DNA of 64,000 nucleotides from positions 62,001 to 126,000 of the forward strand of contig UEIF01000009.1 of NCBI GenBank assembly GCA_900468805.1, in the 5' to 3' direction. Position 1 is the first letter of the stretch, and each line of letters begins with the position of its first letter. Origin of the DNA: Hyphomicrobiales bacterium. Lineage in GTDB: Bacteria; Pseudomonadota; Alphaproteobacteria; Rhizobiales; Rhizobiaceae. This document shows positions 43,625 to 53,027 of this stretch, piece after piece. The translations under genes were made by a program, and so were the position numbers. The notes beneath the pieces are model-generated. The model had not been told where the DNA came from and made no database searches. It saw only the letters and a program-made list of their open reading frames with translations.

Positions 43625-45628
43625 TCAGCCCTCCAGCCACTTCACCTGTTCGGGCGTCAGCTTGATGTCCAATGCCGAGAGGCTGTCTTCCAGCTCGGCG
43701 ATCGTGCGCGGCCCGATCAGCGGGATAACGGGGAAGGGCTGGGCAATGACATAGGCTAGCGCGATGTGAATCGGATGCCGGCCGAGTTGCTTGGCAAGTT
43801 CGATTGCCCGGTCGCGCCGTTCGAAATTGCGATCCGAATACCAGCAGCGTACGATTTCCTCGTCGTCGCGCTTGTCGCGCCCGGCCCGTTCGGTGAAGAA
43901 GCCGCGGCCCTGGCTCGACCAGGCGAAGTTCGGGATCTGCTTCTCGTTCAGCCACGTCTTCCACTTATCGTCGGAGGCGGCAACGCAGCCGGCCCAGATC
44001 GGATCGAGCATTTCGGCAAGCGAGAAGTTATTGGAAAGCACCGCAGGGGCTACCTTGCCGCTCTTCTTCGCATAGGCGATCGCCTCGTCGAAACGCTCGC
44101 GCGTCCAGTTCGAGCCGCCGAAGATGCCGCGGATTCGGCCGCGCTTGACCTCGGCATCCATGGCATCGACGAACTCGCCGACCGGCACGTCGGTGTTGTC
44201 GCGATGCATGAAGTAGATATCGACATAGTCGGTCTTCAGGCGATTGAGCGACTGGTCGAGCTGTTTGCTGATGATGTCGGGATAGCAGAGCGGTGAGTGC
44301 GCGCCCTTGCCGATCAGGACGATCTCCTCACGCGGAACCTGGCGGCTGGTATGCCAGTCGCCAAAAATGCTTTCCGTCTTGCCGCCGCCATAGACGAAGG
44401 CCGTGTCGAAGACATTGCCGCCGGCTTCGTAGAAGGTATCGAGCGTCAGCGATGCGGCGGCGAAATTCGGGAAGAATTCGAATCCGAGGGTGACGACGGA
44501 GGCTGGTTTGACAATGCCTGGAATCTGGCGCTGGGGAATGGAATTGCCCCGCCGGACGGCACCCCCGGCGATATTCGACGTCCGCTTGGCGGCTTTCTCG
44601 ACGGCATATTCGAGGCCGACAGAGGCGCGCCACTGGTCGAGCACCTTGAGGTTGTTGATCGAATCCGCCCAGCTCATGCCCGGCGCGCGGAATTCCTTCT
44701 CGCCGGCGCGGATGGCATCACCGGCCGCATCGGCCTCGAAGGAATAGAGCCAGCGATCTTCCTTGATCTCGATTGTTTCCTGCTCGGCATTCTTGAAAAC
44801 CTCGATCTTGCCGACGCCCCCCTTGTGACCAGACGCAAACCAGAAATCCCTGACCTCGATGCGGCCCTGCGAACCGATGATACGCAGCACGTTGTCCTGC
44901 TGCGCCATGATCGAGCATGAGACTTCGGCGATGATCTCGTTCGGGAATTTGAGTACGGCGGAGGCCCACTCATCGACGCCGGACTGGCCGAGATGGGCGA
45001 CACCCGAAACCTTTTCCGGATCGAGGAAGGGTTTGCCGGCCGCAGCACCCGCGATCAACCGGGCCATGGAAACGGGATAACCGCCAACGTCGAGGATGCC
45101 GCCGCCAGCCGTCTCATTAGCAAACAAGCGATGTTCCGGCTTGTAGGTGCCCATGCTGAAGCCGAACGAGGAGCGGATGATGCGGATTTCGCCGATCGTG
45201 CCGCTCTTGACGAGCTCAACCAGCTTCTCGGTCTGCGGATGCACGCGGTACATGAAGGCTTCGCCGGCAAAGACGCCCGCCTTCTTCGCCTCGTAATAGA
45301 TCGCCTCGGCATCATAGGCCGAGAGCGCGATGGGCTTTTCGACCAGCACATGCTTGCCGGCACGGATTGCCTTGATAGCCCATTCGGCATGGCCGGTGTG
45401 GGGCGTGGCGATATAGATCGCATCGACTTCCTTGTCGACCAACAGCGCCTCATAGCCGTTGACGATACGCGCACCCGGAAAACCCTCGGCAAGGCCCGGT
45501 TTGTTGGGGTTGCGGGTCGCAATCGCCACGAGCTTGCCGGTGCGCGAATGCGCGACGCCATCGGCAAAGGTGCGGGCGATGGTGCCGGGGCCAATGATGC
45601 CCCAGCGGATCGGTTTATCTGAAGTCAT
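43625..45628 (-). CDS. Gfo/Idh/MocA oxidoreductase fused to an aldo/keto reductase
   Basis: The 667-residue protein joins two enzymes usually made separately. Residues 1-350 are a Gfo/Idh/MocA dehydrogenase: Rossmann WGIIGPGTIARTFADG, EKP in VLVEKPIALS (94-103), and MYRVHPQTEKL near 126. Residues 375-667 are an aldo/keto reductase whose tetrad can be placed at Asp408 and Tyr413 (FDTAFVYGG), Lys441 (LIGKGAH) and His475 (YFMHRDN). Both halves are complete. A single protein could oxidise a sugar and reduce the product, passing NAD(P)H between sites. It is the last gene of the second sugar ABC operon, so the imported sugar is the likely substrate. Confidence 0.9.
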   Translation of the reverse strand: MTSDKPIRWGIIGPGTIARTFADGVAHSRTGKLVAIATRNPNKPGLAEGFPGARIVNGYEALLVDKEVDAIYIATPHTGHAEWAIKAIRAGKHVLVEKPIALSAYDAEAIYYEAKKAGVFAGEAFMYRVHPQTEKLVELVKSGTIGEIRIIRSSFGFSMGTYKPEHRLFANETAGGGILDVGGYPVSMARLIAGAAAGKPFLDPEKVSGVAHLGQSGVDEWASAVLKFPNEIIAEVSCSIMAQQDNVLRIIGSQGRIEVRDFWFASGHKGGVGKIEVFKNAEQETIEIKEDRWLYSFEADAAGDAIRAGEKEFRAPGMSWADSINNLKVLDQWRASVGLEYAVEKAAKRTSNIAGGAVRRGNSIPQRQIPGIVKPASVVTLGFEFFPNFAAASLTLDTFYEAGGNVFDTAFVYGGGKTESIFGDWHTSRQVPREEIVLIGKGAHSPLCYPDIISKQLDQSLNRLKTDYVDIYFMHRDNTDVPVGEFVDAMDAEVKRGRIRGIFGGSNWTRERFDEAIAYAKKSGKVAPAVLSNNFSLAEMLDPIWAGCVAASDDKWKTWLNEKQIPNFAWSSQGRGFFTERAGRDKRDDEEIVRCWYSDRNFERRDRAIELAKQLGRHPIHIALAYVIAQPFPVIPLIGPRTIAELEDSLSALDIKLTPEQVKWLEG

Positions 45629-45664
45629 GACTATCCTCTTTCGTCTTTCAGTCTTGGGATCACG

Positions 45665-46750
45665 TTATCGGAGCCGCTTGCCGGCGGCATCGAACAGGAA
45701 GGTGCGGGCGGCGGGTAGCGACACCGTCAGCGTCTCCGTCTTGCCGAGGCTGCGGGATTCCGGCTGCTCTATGATGAGCTGTTCGGCGCCAAGGTTCGCA
45801 TAGATGTAGCTGGTATTGCCGAGGTGCTCGGCGACATCGACGGCAACCGTCAGATCCGCTTCGCCCTGACCCGCCACGCCGAAATGCTCTGGCCGGATGC
45901 CGAGCGTTATCGCCGCGCCTGATGTTACGGACGGGTCGGAAAGTGGTACCTTCAGCCGAACTGTCTTATCGCCGGTAAGCACGACCGTTGCCTTGCCCGC
46001 CTGCACGTCGACTACCTCGGCCTCGACAAAATTCATTTTCGGCGAACCGACGAAGCCGGCGACGAACTGATTGGCCGGATCGTCGTAGAGATCGAGCGGC
46101 GCGCCGATCTGCTCGATATTGCCGGCGCGCAAAACGACGATCTTGTCGGCGAGCGTCATCGCCTCGGTCTGGTCGTGGGTCACATAGATCATCGTCGTGC
46201 CGAGCTGCTTGTGCAGCCTGGAGATTTCCACGCGCATCTGCACGCGCAGTTCCGCGTCGAGGTTCGACAACGGCTCGTCGAAGAGGAAGACCTGCGGTTC
46301 GCGCACGATGGCCCGGCCGATCGCCACGCGCTGACGCTGGCCGCCGGACAGTTGCCTCGGCCGACGCTTCATCAGTTCCGTGATCTGGAGGATTTCTGCG
46401 ACATGGCGCACGCGCCGTTCCGTATCGGCCTTCGGGTTGCCGTTCATGCGCAGCCCGAAGCTTAGGTTCTCCTCGACGGTCAGATGCGGATAGAGCGCAT
46501 AGGACTGAAAGACCATGGCGATGCCGCGATCGGCCGGCTCGACATCGTTGACGAGGCGTCCACCGATCTTCAGTTCACCGCCCGTAATGTCTTCGAGACC
46601 GGCGATCATGCGCAGTAGGGTCGATTTACCGCAGCCGGAGGGGCCGACGAAGACGACAAACTCGCCGTCCTTCACGTCCAGATCGGCGCCATGAATGATT
46701 TCAAGCGCGCCGTAACGCTTGACGATATTGTTGAGTGAAAGCTCTGCCAT
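45665..46750 (-). CDS. Sugar ABC transporter ATP-binding protein, second operon
   Basis: The 361-residue MalK-type ATPase has Walker [11 protein letters not shown]-loop [12 protein letters not shown], signature [15 protein letters not shown], Walker [12 protein letters not shown] and H-loop IYVTHDQTEAMT, with a C-terminal regulatory OB domain (LGIRPEHFGVAGQG). ATG 46750 gives the standard MAELSLNNIVKRYG start. It follows the permease genes on the same strand and precedes the fusion oxidoreductase by 36 bases. Confidence 0.94.
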   Translation of the reverse strand: MAELSLNNIVKRYGALEIIHGADLDVKDGEFVVFVGPSGCGKSTLLRMIAGLEDITGGELKIGGRLVNDVEPADRGIAMVFQSYALYPHLTVEENLSFGLRMNGNPKADTERRVRHVAEILQITELMKRRPRQLSGGQRQRVAIGRAIVREPQVFLFDEPLSNLDAELRVQMRVEISRLHKQLGTTMIYVTHDQTEAMTLADKIVVLRAGNIEQIGAPLDLYDDPANQFVAGFVGSPKMNFVEAEVVDVQAGKATVVLTGDKTVRLKVPLSDPSVTSGAAITLGIRPEHFGVAGQGEADLTVAVDVAEHLGNTSYIYANLGAEQLIIEQPESRSLGKTETLTVSLPAARTFLFDAAGKRLR

Positions 46751-46761
46751 GGGCTCCCCGA

Positions 46762-47598
46762 TTATTTGATTGCGCCGGCCGCGATGCCGGCGATGAAGTG
46801 ACGTTGTAGAGCCACGAAGACGACGAGGATCGGCGCGGTCAGCAGTACTGAGCCTGCCATGATGCCGCCCCAGGAAACTTTGGTGAGGCCGATCAGCGTC
46901 CCCAATGCCACCGGTGCCGTCATCATCCCCGGTTTGGAATTGATGAGTAGCGGCCAGAGATAGTTGTTCCACGAGGCGAGGAAGAGGATGATTGCCAGTG
47001 CCGCCATCGTCGGCCGCGCTAGCGGTAAGGCGATACGCAGGAAGATCTGCCATTCCTTGACCCCTTCCACACGGGCCGCATCGAAAAGATCGTTCGGCAT
47101 CATCGAGAATGATTGCCGCATGAAGAGCACGCCGAGCGAATTGAAGAGCGGCGGCACGATCAGTGCCACCCAGGTGTTGGCCAGCCGGAACTCGCGCGCC
47201 ACCATGATGAATTGCGGAATGACGACCACGGAGAATGGCAAGGTAATGGTGCCGAGAATGATGGCAATGACGATAGAGCGGCCGACAAAACGGTAGCGCG
47301 CCAGCGCCCAGCCAGCCATCGAGGTCAAAAGCACCGAGAGAACCGTGTAGATAATCGCGACGCCGACTGAGATCGTCATTGCGCCGATGAAATCCGTATC
47401 CGCCTGCAGGTTTTTGAAGTTCTCGATGAAATTGGTGGAAGGCCAGAGCACGATCTCAGGGCTGAAGATGCCGTTATCCGGCATGGTTGAAAAGACGAAC
47501 ATCATCCAGAGCGGAAAGAGCCAGATTATCGCGAGGGGTGCGAGTACCGCGTGAAGGGCGATCTGGCGCAAAAGCAAGGATTGCGATTTGGATCTCAT
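46762..47598 (-). CDS. Sugar ABC transporter permease (MalG type), second operon
   Basis: The 278-residue permease has helices from LAPLAIIWLFPLWMMFVFST to VLLTAPILVVFVALQRHFIA and the EAA loop FDAARVEGVKEWQIFLRIAL near residue 190. ATG 47598 overlaps the stop of the preceding permease (ATGA). A GTG 21 bases earlier is less likely. The C-terminus (GIAAGAIK) is standard for MalG proteins. Confidence 0.93.
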   Translation of the reverse strand: MRSKSQSLLLRQIALHAVLAPLAIIWLFPLWMMFVFSTMPDNGIFSPEIVLWPSTNFIENFKNLQADTDFIGAMTISVGVAIIYTVLSVLLTSMAGWALARYRFVGRSIVIAIILGTITLPFSVVVIPQFIMVAREFRLANTWVALIVPPLFNSLGVLFMRQSFSMMPNDLFDAARVEGVKEWQIFLRIALPLARPTMAALAIILFLASWNNYLWPLLINSKPGMMTAPVALGTLIGLTKVSWGGIMAGSVLLTAPILVVFVALQRHFIAGIAAGAIK

Positions 47599-48455
47599 TT
47601 GGGATCCCTCCCTACCCACAGATTGAGAAGCGAGATCACCACGGCCAGCGCCGCCATCGTGTAGGCGATCGCCGAGGCGTAGCCGAAGTTCAGCGAGGTA
47701 AAGCCCTGGCGGTAGAGCAGCAGGCCGAGGGTTTCGGTACCGCCGCCAGGCCCGCCTCTATTGGTGATCAGGAAAGGTTCGGTAAAGAGCTGCATGGTGC
47801 CGATGACCGACAGAACGACACAGAACAGGATGATCGGCTTCAGGAGCGGCAGGGTGATATGGAAGAATTGCTGGATCTTGCTCACCTTGTCGAGCGTGGC
47901 GGCCTCATAGACGTCTTCAGGAATCGACTGCAGGCCGGCAAGGATGATGATGGCGTTATAGCCCGCCCAACGCCATGTGACGGCGATGATCAGCAGGGCC
48001 ATGGCTGCATTTGCGTTGTCGAACCAGGAGACCGGGCTGAGTCCAATGGCTGAAATCAGCTTGTTTATGATGCCGAAATCGAGGGTGAACATCAGCCGGA
48101 ATACTGCGGCATAGGCGACCTCACCGACGACGACGGGCGCGAAGAAAGCGAAACGGAAGAGCGGGCGCGCCTTGAGTAGAGGTGAATTGAGGAGCACAGC
48201 CATTACGGTCGCAAGAGCAATCATGACCGGCACCTGGATCACCAGGATGATCAACGTGTTGTAGAGCGCATTGTAGAAAGCCGGGTCGTAGAAGAGCCGG
48301 CCCCAATTTGCCTGAAAACTATATTTCCAGGGATTGACGCGCGTGTTCTGGAAGGAAATCAGGAACGAATTGACGATCGGCCAAACCCAGAAGGTGGCGA
48401 AGACCAGAAGATAGGGGGCGAGGAACGCATAGGCGCTCCGAGTTCTAAACGGCAT
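47595..48455 (-). CDS. Sugar ABC transporter permease (MalF type), second operon
   Basis: The 286-residue permease starts AYAFLAPYLLVFATFWVWPI and carries the EAA loop YEAATLDKVSKIQQFFHITL near residue 190, followed by LFTEPFLITNRGGPGGGTET, a pattern of CUT1 MalF subunits. The ATG follows AAGGAGGAGGCCC. It is followed by the MalG-type gene with overlap and preceded by the hairpin pair at 48490-48536. Confidence 0.93.
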   Translation of the reverse strand: MPFRTRSAYAFLAPYLLVFATFWVWPIVNSFLISFQNTRVNPWKYSFQANWGRLFYDPAFYNALYNTLIILVIQVPVMIALATVMAVLLNSPLLKARPLFRFAFFAPVVVGEVAYAAVFRLMFTLDFGIINKLISAIGLSPVSWFDNANAAMALLIIAVTWRWAGYNAIIILAGLQSIPEDVYEAATLDKVSKIQQFFHITLPLLKPIILFCVVLSVIGTMQLFTEPFLITNRGGPGGGTETLGLLLYRQGFTSLNFGYASAIAYTMAALAVVISLLNLWVGRDPK

Positions 48456-48489
48456 CGGGCCTCCTCCTTACGAAACCAGTGAATGACCG

Positions 48490-48536
48490 CCTGCCTTATC
48501 TGGCAGGTGGGTTGCCGGGCGTACAAGACGCCCGGC
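48490..48536 (-). promoter_or_regulatory. Two hairpins between binding-protein and permease genes
   Basis: The stem GCCGGGCGT / ACGCCCGGC (48514-48536, loop ACAAG) lies just past the binding-protein stop at 48545. The stem CCTGCC / GGCAGG (48490-48507) follows it, before the permease start at 48455. No T-run follows. They probably protect the upstream message, as in the other two sugar operons. Confidence 0.7.
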
Positions 48537-48544
48537 GATGTCAT

Positions 48545-49819
48545 TCATTGAGCAATCGGAAGGCCGGTCGCCGAGGCGATCTGGTTCGCGGCGTCATCGA
48601 GCGCAGCCTTTGCGTCCGGGTAGCCGCCAGAGAAGAACTTCGTTTGCGTTGCCTTGTAGATGGCATCGGCATCGCTCTGGAACGCCGTGCCGCGGCTCGG
48701 CACGATCTTCGGCAGCGTCGCCAGAATATCGGACCAGACCTTTTGGCCGCCCCAATAGGGCTGCGCTTCGCTGATGAAAGGATCCTGGACGGCTGAAAGC
48801 AGCGACGGAACCAGGCCGAATTCCTTCAGCATGGTCACCTGGCCCTCATTCGTGCCAAGGGCGTAGTTGACATAGGTCCAGGCAGCTTCCTTGTTGGCCG
48901 AGGTCGCAGAAATGGCAAGTGACGAACCGCCAAGATTTGCCGCGTGCGGGCCATCGGCTGTCAGGCTCGGCATCCGGTAGACGCCCCACTTCCCTTTGAG
49001 ATCGGGAGAGGTCGAGCGGACGGTGCCTTCATACCAGCCGCCGTACATCTGGCTTGCTGCCTTGCCGGCGGTATCGGCCTGGATCTTTTCTTCCCAGTTT
49101 GCCGCCGTCAGCGTGCCGGCGTCCTTCATCTCCTTCACCTTGGCGAGCGTCGCAACGCAGGCCGGCTGGTTGATGGTGATGTTCTGGCCGTCGGTCGAAA
49201 AATAGCCGCAGCCTTGTTCGTTGGCGATCATGCGGAACCATTCGCTATCGCCGTTGAAGTCAGCCTGCGCCATGACGACGCCGGGGTTGGCAGCAGAAAT
49301 CTTCTTTCCGGCAGCGATGAAATCGTCCCAGCTGTTGATCGTATTCGGATCGACGCCGGCCTTTTCGTAGAGGTCGCGGCGGTAGAAAACGGCGACCGGG
49401 CCAGAATCCCATGGCATGGCGTAGGCAACGTCGCCGATTTCGAGCTCTGTGCGTTTGAACTCGGGGAACTTCGCCTGGATTTCAGGCGTATATCCGAGTT
49501 CCTTCAGGTTGGCGAAGCAGTCCGGAAAGCGGCTCCAGAAGATTTCGGCCTCGAAGTTTTCGATGCTGACAATATCGGGCATGCCATCGCCGCCGGCAGC
49601 GCAGGCGGCAAGCGTCTTGTCGAAGACCTGATTGTTTCCAAGATCTTCCACCGTGATCTTAATGTCCGGATGAAGCTTGTTGAAGCCTTCGAGCGTGGAC
49701 TTCAGTCCCGACGCTGCCGTGTTCCAGCTCCAGATCGTGAGATTGGCCGACTGCGCGAATGCGGAGCCGGAAGCAAGCAATGCGACAGCTGCGGTCGCAG
49801 TAAGAAGATTGAAGCGCAT
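48545..49819 (-). CDS. Sugar ABC transporter substrate-binding protein, second operon
   Basis: The 424-residue protein has a signal peptide (TATAAVALLASGSAFAQ) and a family 1 solute-binding fold (NLTIWSWNTAASGLKSTLEG ... AYAMPWDSGPVAVFYRRDLY). The 'WDSGP' and 'YRRDL' features occur in CUT1 proteins for galactosides and related sugars; the resemblance to LacE-type proteins of Agrobacterium is noted but not decisive. ATG 49819 follows GGGAGGATT. It heads the leftward operon with two permeases, ATPase and the fusion oxidoreductase, and is divergent from an AraC regulator. Confidence 0.92.
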   Translation of the reverse strand: MRFNLLTATAAVALLASGSAFAQSANLTIWSWNTAASGLKSTLEGFNKLHPDIKITVEDLGNNQVFDKTLAACAAGGDGMPDIVSIENFEAEIFWSRFPDCFANLKELGYTPEIQAKFPEFKRTELEIGDVAYAMPWDSGPVAVFYRRDLYEKAGVDPNTINSWDDFIAAGKKISAANPGVVMAQADFNGDSEWFRMIANEQGCGYFSTDGQNITINQPACVATLAKVKEMKDAGTLTAANWEEKIQADTAGKAASQMYGGWYEGTVRSTSPDLKGKWGVYRMPSLTADGPHAANLGGSSLAISATSANKEAAWTYVNYALGTNEGQVTMLKEFGLVPSLLSAVQDPFISEAQPYWGGQKVWSDILATLPKIVPSRGTAFQSDADAIYKATQTKFFSGGYPDAKAALDDAANQIASATGLPIAQ

Positions 49820-49905
49820 TGAAAATCCTCCCTTTTCAATTGCCGTTCTTTCGCGAACCCGCTTACACTAACGGCAAGGGAGCGGCTGTCTCCTAAAAAG
49901 GGAAC

Positions 49906-50817
49906 ATGAATTTGGCGGAAAGTAAGGTTGGCACGCGGGCGATCTATCAGCCGGGCGCAAGCAGCATCGAAGGGCTGCCGACGGCGCTGCAGATGTTTCA
50001 CGCACATCCGCCTATGATGGTCATGCCGCACTGGCATGCGCAGGTCGAAGTCAACTACATCATGCGCGGTACGGTGCATTACCGCATGAGCGATCACGAG
50101 ATTCGCCTCGAGGCCGGCCAGATTTGCCTTTTCTGGGGCGGGCAGCCGCATCAGATGGACGAATCGTCCGACGATTCGATTTATGCGGGCGCGCATCTGC
50201 CGCTCGTCTATTTCTTCCGGATGCGGCTACCGCCTGAAATATCGACCCGGTTGATGAGGGGCGAAACATTGCTTACGTCAGCGACGGATGCCGCGGATGA
50301 GCAAAACTTCCCGCGCTGGTTCCGCTACGCCAATTCGGGCGATCCGATGAAAGCGCAGCACGCTGTCGACGAGCTACTATTGCGCGTCGAGCGCATCGCC
50401 CTTGAACCCTACACCTTGGCGTCCAGGGCGCCGGTTTCTCTCGAGGGCGATCATCCGCAACCGCACTCTTCGCGTAGCGTTGCCCGCATGTGCGATTTCA
50501 TCGCCGCCAATTTCCTGCAGGATATCGATTCGCTCGACATTGCCCGCGCCGCAGATCTGCACCCGAAATACGCGATGAACCTGTTCAAGAAGACGACGGG
50601 CATGACGATCAGCAAATATATCAACCTGCTTCGCCTTTCTCACGCACAGGCGCAGCTTATGGGGGAAGGGGCAAACGTCCTCCAAATCGCGATGGACAGT
50701 GGTTTTGGCTCGATCAGCGCCTTCAACAAATCCTTCCGCAATATTGCCGGTATGTCCCCATCCGATTTCCGGCGGGATATGCGGTCGATGATCGGGACGG
50801 TCGCGGTCGGAGGTTGA
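49906..50817 (+). CDS. AraC-family regulator of the second sugar operon
   Basis: The 303-residue protein has an N-terminal cupin (MPHWHAQVEVNYIMRGTVHY, then GQICLFWGGQPHQMD) that would bind a sugar and two C-terminal helix-turn-helices (IDSLDIARAADLHPKYAMNL and VLQIAMDSGFGSISAFNKSF). It is transcribed divergently from the binding-protein gene with 86 bases between starts. It is the probable activator of that operon, like MelR/RhaS-type regulators. ATG 49906 follows AAAAGGG. Confidence 0.92.
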   Translation: MNLAESKVGTRAIYQPGASSIEGLPTALQMFHAHPPMMVMPHWHAQVEVNYIMRGTVHYRMSDHEIRLEAGQICLFWGGQPHQMDESSDDSIYAGAHLPLVYFFRMRLPPEISTRLMRGETLLTSATDAADEQNFPRWFRYANSGDPMKAQHAVDELLLRVERIALEPYTLASRAPVSLEGDHPQPHSSRSVARMCDFIAANFLQDIDSLDIARAADLHPKYAMNLFKKTTGMTISKYINLLRLSHAQAQLMGEGANVLQIAMDSGFGSISAFNKSFRNIAGMSPSDFRRDMRSMIGTVAVGG

Positions 50818-50930
50818 GACGGTCGTCGTCTGCCCTTGAAGATATCTCTCGGTTGCCGCCGATGACGTTATGACCCTTGCAATGAGTGCCCGACGCGACA
50901 TCATCATCCAATTGTCAGGGAGGCTTTCGT

Positions 50931-51215
50931 ATGACTGTGACCCAGGATGCTTTTCGTGTGCGCATCACCGGCGGGGTGCAGGGCGTCGGTTATCGCGCCT
51001 GGACGCGCGGCCAAGCCTTGCAACTCGGCCTGACCGGCTGGGTGCGGAATGAGGCCGACGGTTCAGTCAGCGCGCTGGTCGTCGGCTCTCAGGACGCTAT
51101 CAGCACCATGATCGAGCGCTTCTGGAGCGGCCCTGCGGGCTCATCCGTCTCGGACGTCAAGGCGGAGGAGGCAACTTTGGACGAGGTGCCGAGCGATTTC
51201 CGCATCGTTCGCTGA
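50931..51215 (+). CDS. acyP: Acylphosphatase
   Basis: The 94-residue protein has the acylphosphatase active-site loop [16 protein letters not shown], in which VGYR supplies the catalytic Arg, and [11 protein letters not shown] with the catalytic Asn. It hydrolyses carboxyl-phosphate bonds of small metabolites such as acetyl phosphate and carbamoyl phosphate. ATG 50931 follows CAGGGAGG. It is complete and of usual length. It stands alone between the AraC gene and the convergent ATPase gene. Confidence 0.95.
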   Translation: MTVTQDAFRVRITGGVQGVGYRAWTRGQALQLGLTGWVRNEADGSVSALVVGSQDAISTMIERFWSGPAGSSVSDVKAEEATLDEVPSDFRIVR

Positions 51216-51218
51216 GGA

Positions 51219-52199
51219 TTACGGGAACCTGTGTTCTTTAGCGGGCAGCGGAGAGGCGAACTGCGTCTCACCTATTGTCACCGGCCGGTCGCCATCCGTG
51301 CGCACGACAAGGGTCTGCAGTTCCGGCACATCGAGATAGACCACCGTGTCTGCGCCGAGCCGTTCGATATGGCGCACTTTTCCTTGCCATTTTCCTTCGG
51401 TTGACGAGAGAAAAATATGTTCGGGCCGGATGCCATAGGTCCGGCATCCTTCCTTTGCAGCGATCTCTCCTTCAAACAGGTTCATTTTCGGCGAGCCGAT
51501 GAAGCCTGCGACGAAGGGGCTCGCCGGATTGTTGTAGAGCGCCATCGGCGTTCCGACCTGCTCGATCTGTCCGCCGTTCAAGACGACGATCTTGTCGGCC
51601 ATCGTCATCGCTTCGACCTGGTCATGGGTGACATAGATCATCGTGGCGCCGAGCTTGGCGTGAAGCTCGGTCAGTTCGATCCGCATTTGCGCGCGTAGCG
51701 ATGCATCGAGGTTCGACAGCGGCTCATCGAACAGGAAGACCTTTGGATTGCGGATAATCGCCCGCCCGATCGCGACGCGCTGCCGTTGACCGCCGGACAG
51801 CGCTTTCGGCTTGCGATCCAGCAGATGCGAAAGCTGCAGCACATCGGCAGTCTGCCTCACCCTTTCGGCGATTTCCGCCTTGGGCCGCTTGGCAAGCGAC
51901 AGGCCGAAGCCGATATTTTCTGCGACGGTGAGATGCGGATAGAGCGCATAGGATTGAAAGACCATGGCAATCCCACGCTCGGATGGTTCAGCATAAGTGA
52001 CGTCCTTGCTGTCGATGAATACCTTGCCCGAGGTCTGCGTCTCCAGCCCGGAGATGATGCGCAGCAGGGTCGATTTCCCACAGCCGGATGGACCGACGAA
52101 GACGCAGAATTCACCCGCATCGACCGTCAGATCGACGCCTTTCATCACCTCCAGGCTGCCGAAGCTCTTGCGGACACTTTCGAGAACAACTGATGTCAT
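51219..52199 (-). CDS. Sugar ABC transporter ATP-binding protein, rhamnoside operon
   Basis: The 326-residue MalK-type ATPase shows Walker [11 protein letters not shown]-loop [12 protein letters not shown], signature [15 protein letters not shown], Walker [13 protein letters not shown]-loop [12 protein letters not shown] and a shortened C-terminal domain ([10 protein letters not shown] ... TFVSP-like end [14 protein letters not shown]). It is the last gene of the rhamnosidase-led operon and probably energises its permeases. Confidence 0.94.
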   Translation of the reverse strand: MTSVVLESVRKSFGSLEVMKGVDLTVDAGEFCVFVGPSGCGKSTLLRIISGLETQTSGKVFIDSKDVTYAEPSERGIAMVFQSYALYPHLTVAENIGFGLSLAKRPKAEIAERVRQTADVLQLSHLLDRKPKALSGGQRQRVAIGRAIIRNPKVFLFDEPLSNLDASLRAQMRIELTELHAKLGATMIYVTHDQVEAMTMADKIVVLNGGQIEQVGTPMALYNNPASPFVAGFIGSPKMNLFEGEIAAKEGCRTYGIRPEHIFLSSTEGKWQGKVRHIERLGADTVVYLDVPELQTLVVRTDGDRPVTIGETQFASPLPAKEHRFP

Positions 52200-52202
52200 G
52201 GC

Positions 52203-53027
52203 TTATCCCTTGACTGCACCGGCGGTCATGCCTGCAACGATCTGCCGGTTGAAGAAGATGAAGACGATCAGGGGCGGAATGGTCACCAGCAGGATGTTCA
52301 TGAACAGCAGGTTGAACTGGGTCTGGAACTGCCCCTGGAAGTTATAGAGTGTCAGTTGCACCGTGACGTTCTCCCGGCCCGGCAGATAGTAGAGCGGGTT
52401 GGTGAAATCGTTGAAGATGGCGATGGACTGGACGACGATAACAGTCACGGTGACCGGCTTTAAAAGCGGCAGGATAACGCGAAAGAAGATCTGGAACGGC
52501 TTTGCCCCGTCGATGATAGCAGCCTCGTCGAGATCCCGCGGGATGGTTGCGATGAAGCTTCGAAACAGGAGAACCGTGAAACCAAGACCATAGGCGACCT
52601 GGATGAGCACCATGCCCGACAGCGTCTTGAAAAGGCCGAGCAATTGTAGAACCCAGATGGTCGGAACAATGGCGGGAGGGATCATCAAGCCGGCGAGCAC
52701 ACAGCCATAGATGACGGTGTTCCAGCGTGAAGGACGGCGCTGCAAGACATAACCGACCATGGCACCGAATAGCACCAGCAACGTGACGGCAGCCACCGTG
52801 ATGACGGTCGAATTGAAGTAGGCGAGCAGCAGCATGTAGTTGCGGGTCTGCACGACCTCCATGAAATTCTGCCAGAGCTGCCACTCGACTGGCCAGCTGA
52901 ATCGTAGCGTTGCCGCATCCTGTTTCGTCTTGGCGGCGGTGATGAAGATGAAGAGGAAGGGCAGCACGAAGATCACGCCGCAGGCGGCCAATGCCGCAAT
53001 CCCGGTATAGAGCTGGCGGCGGTTCAC
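52203..53027 (-). CDS. Sugar ABC transporter permease (MalG type), rhamnoside operon
   Basis: The 274-residue permease has helices from ALAACGVIFVLPFLFIFITA to TIPPLIVFIFFNRQIVAGMT and the EAA loop LDEAAIIDGAKPFQIFFRVI near residue 185. The start is GTG at 53027: AAGGAGGTGGATCT stands just upstream and the GTG overlaps the previous stop (GTGA). A longer frame to 53054 includes that ribosome site as coding. Confidence 0.92.
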   Translation of the reverse strand: MNRRQLYTGIAALAACGVIFVLPFLFIFITAAKTKQDAATLRFSWPVEWQLWQNFMEVVQTRNYMLLLAYFNSTVITVAAVTLLVLFGAMVGYVLQRRPSRWNTVIYGCVLAGLMIPPAIVPTIWVLQLLGLFKTLSGMVLIQVAYGLGFTVLLFRSFIATIPRDLDEAAIIDGAKPFQIFFRVILPLLKPVTVTVIVVQSIAIFNDFTNPLYYLPGRENVTVQLTLYNFQGQFQTQFNLLFMNILLVTIPPLIVFIFFNRQIVAGMTAGAVKG

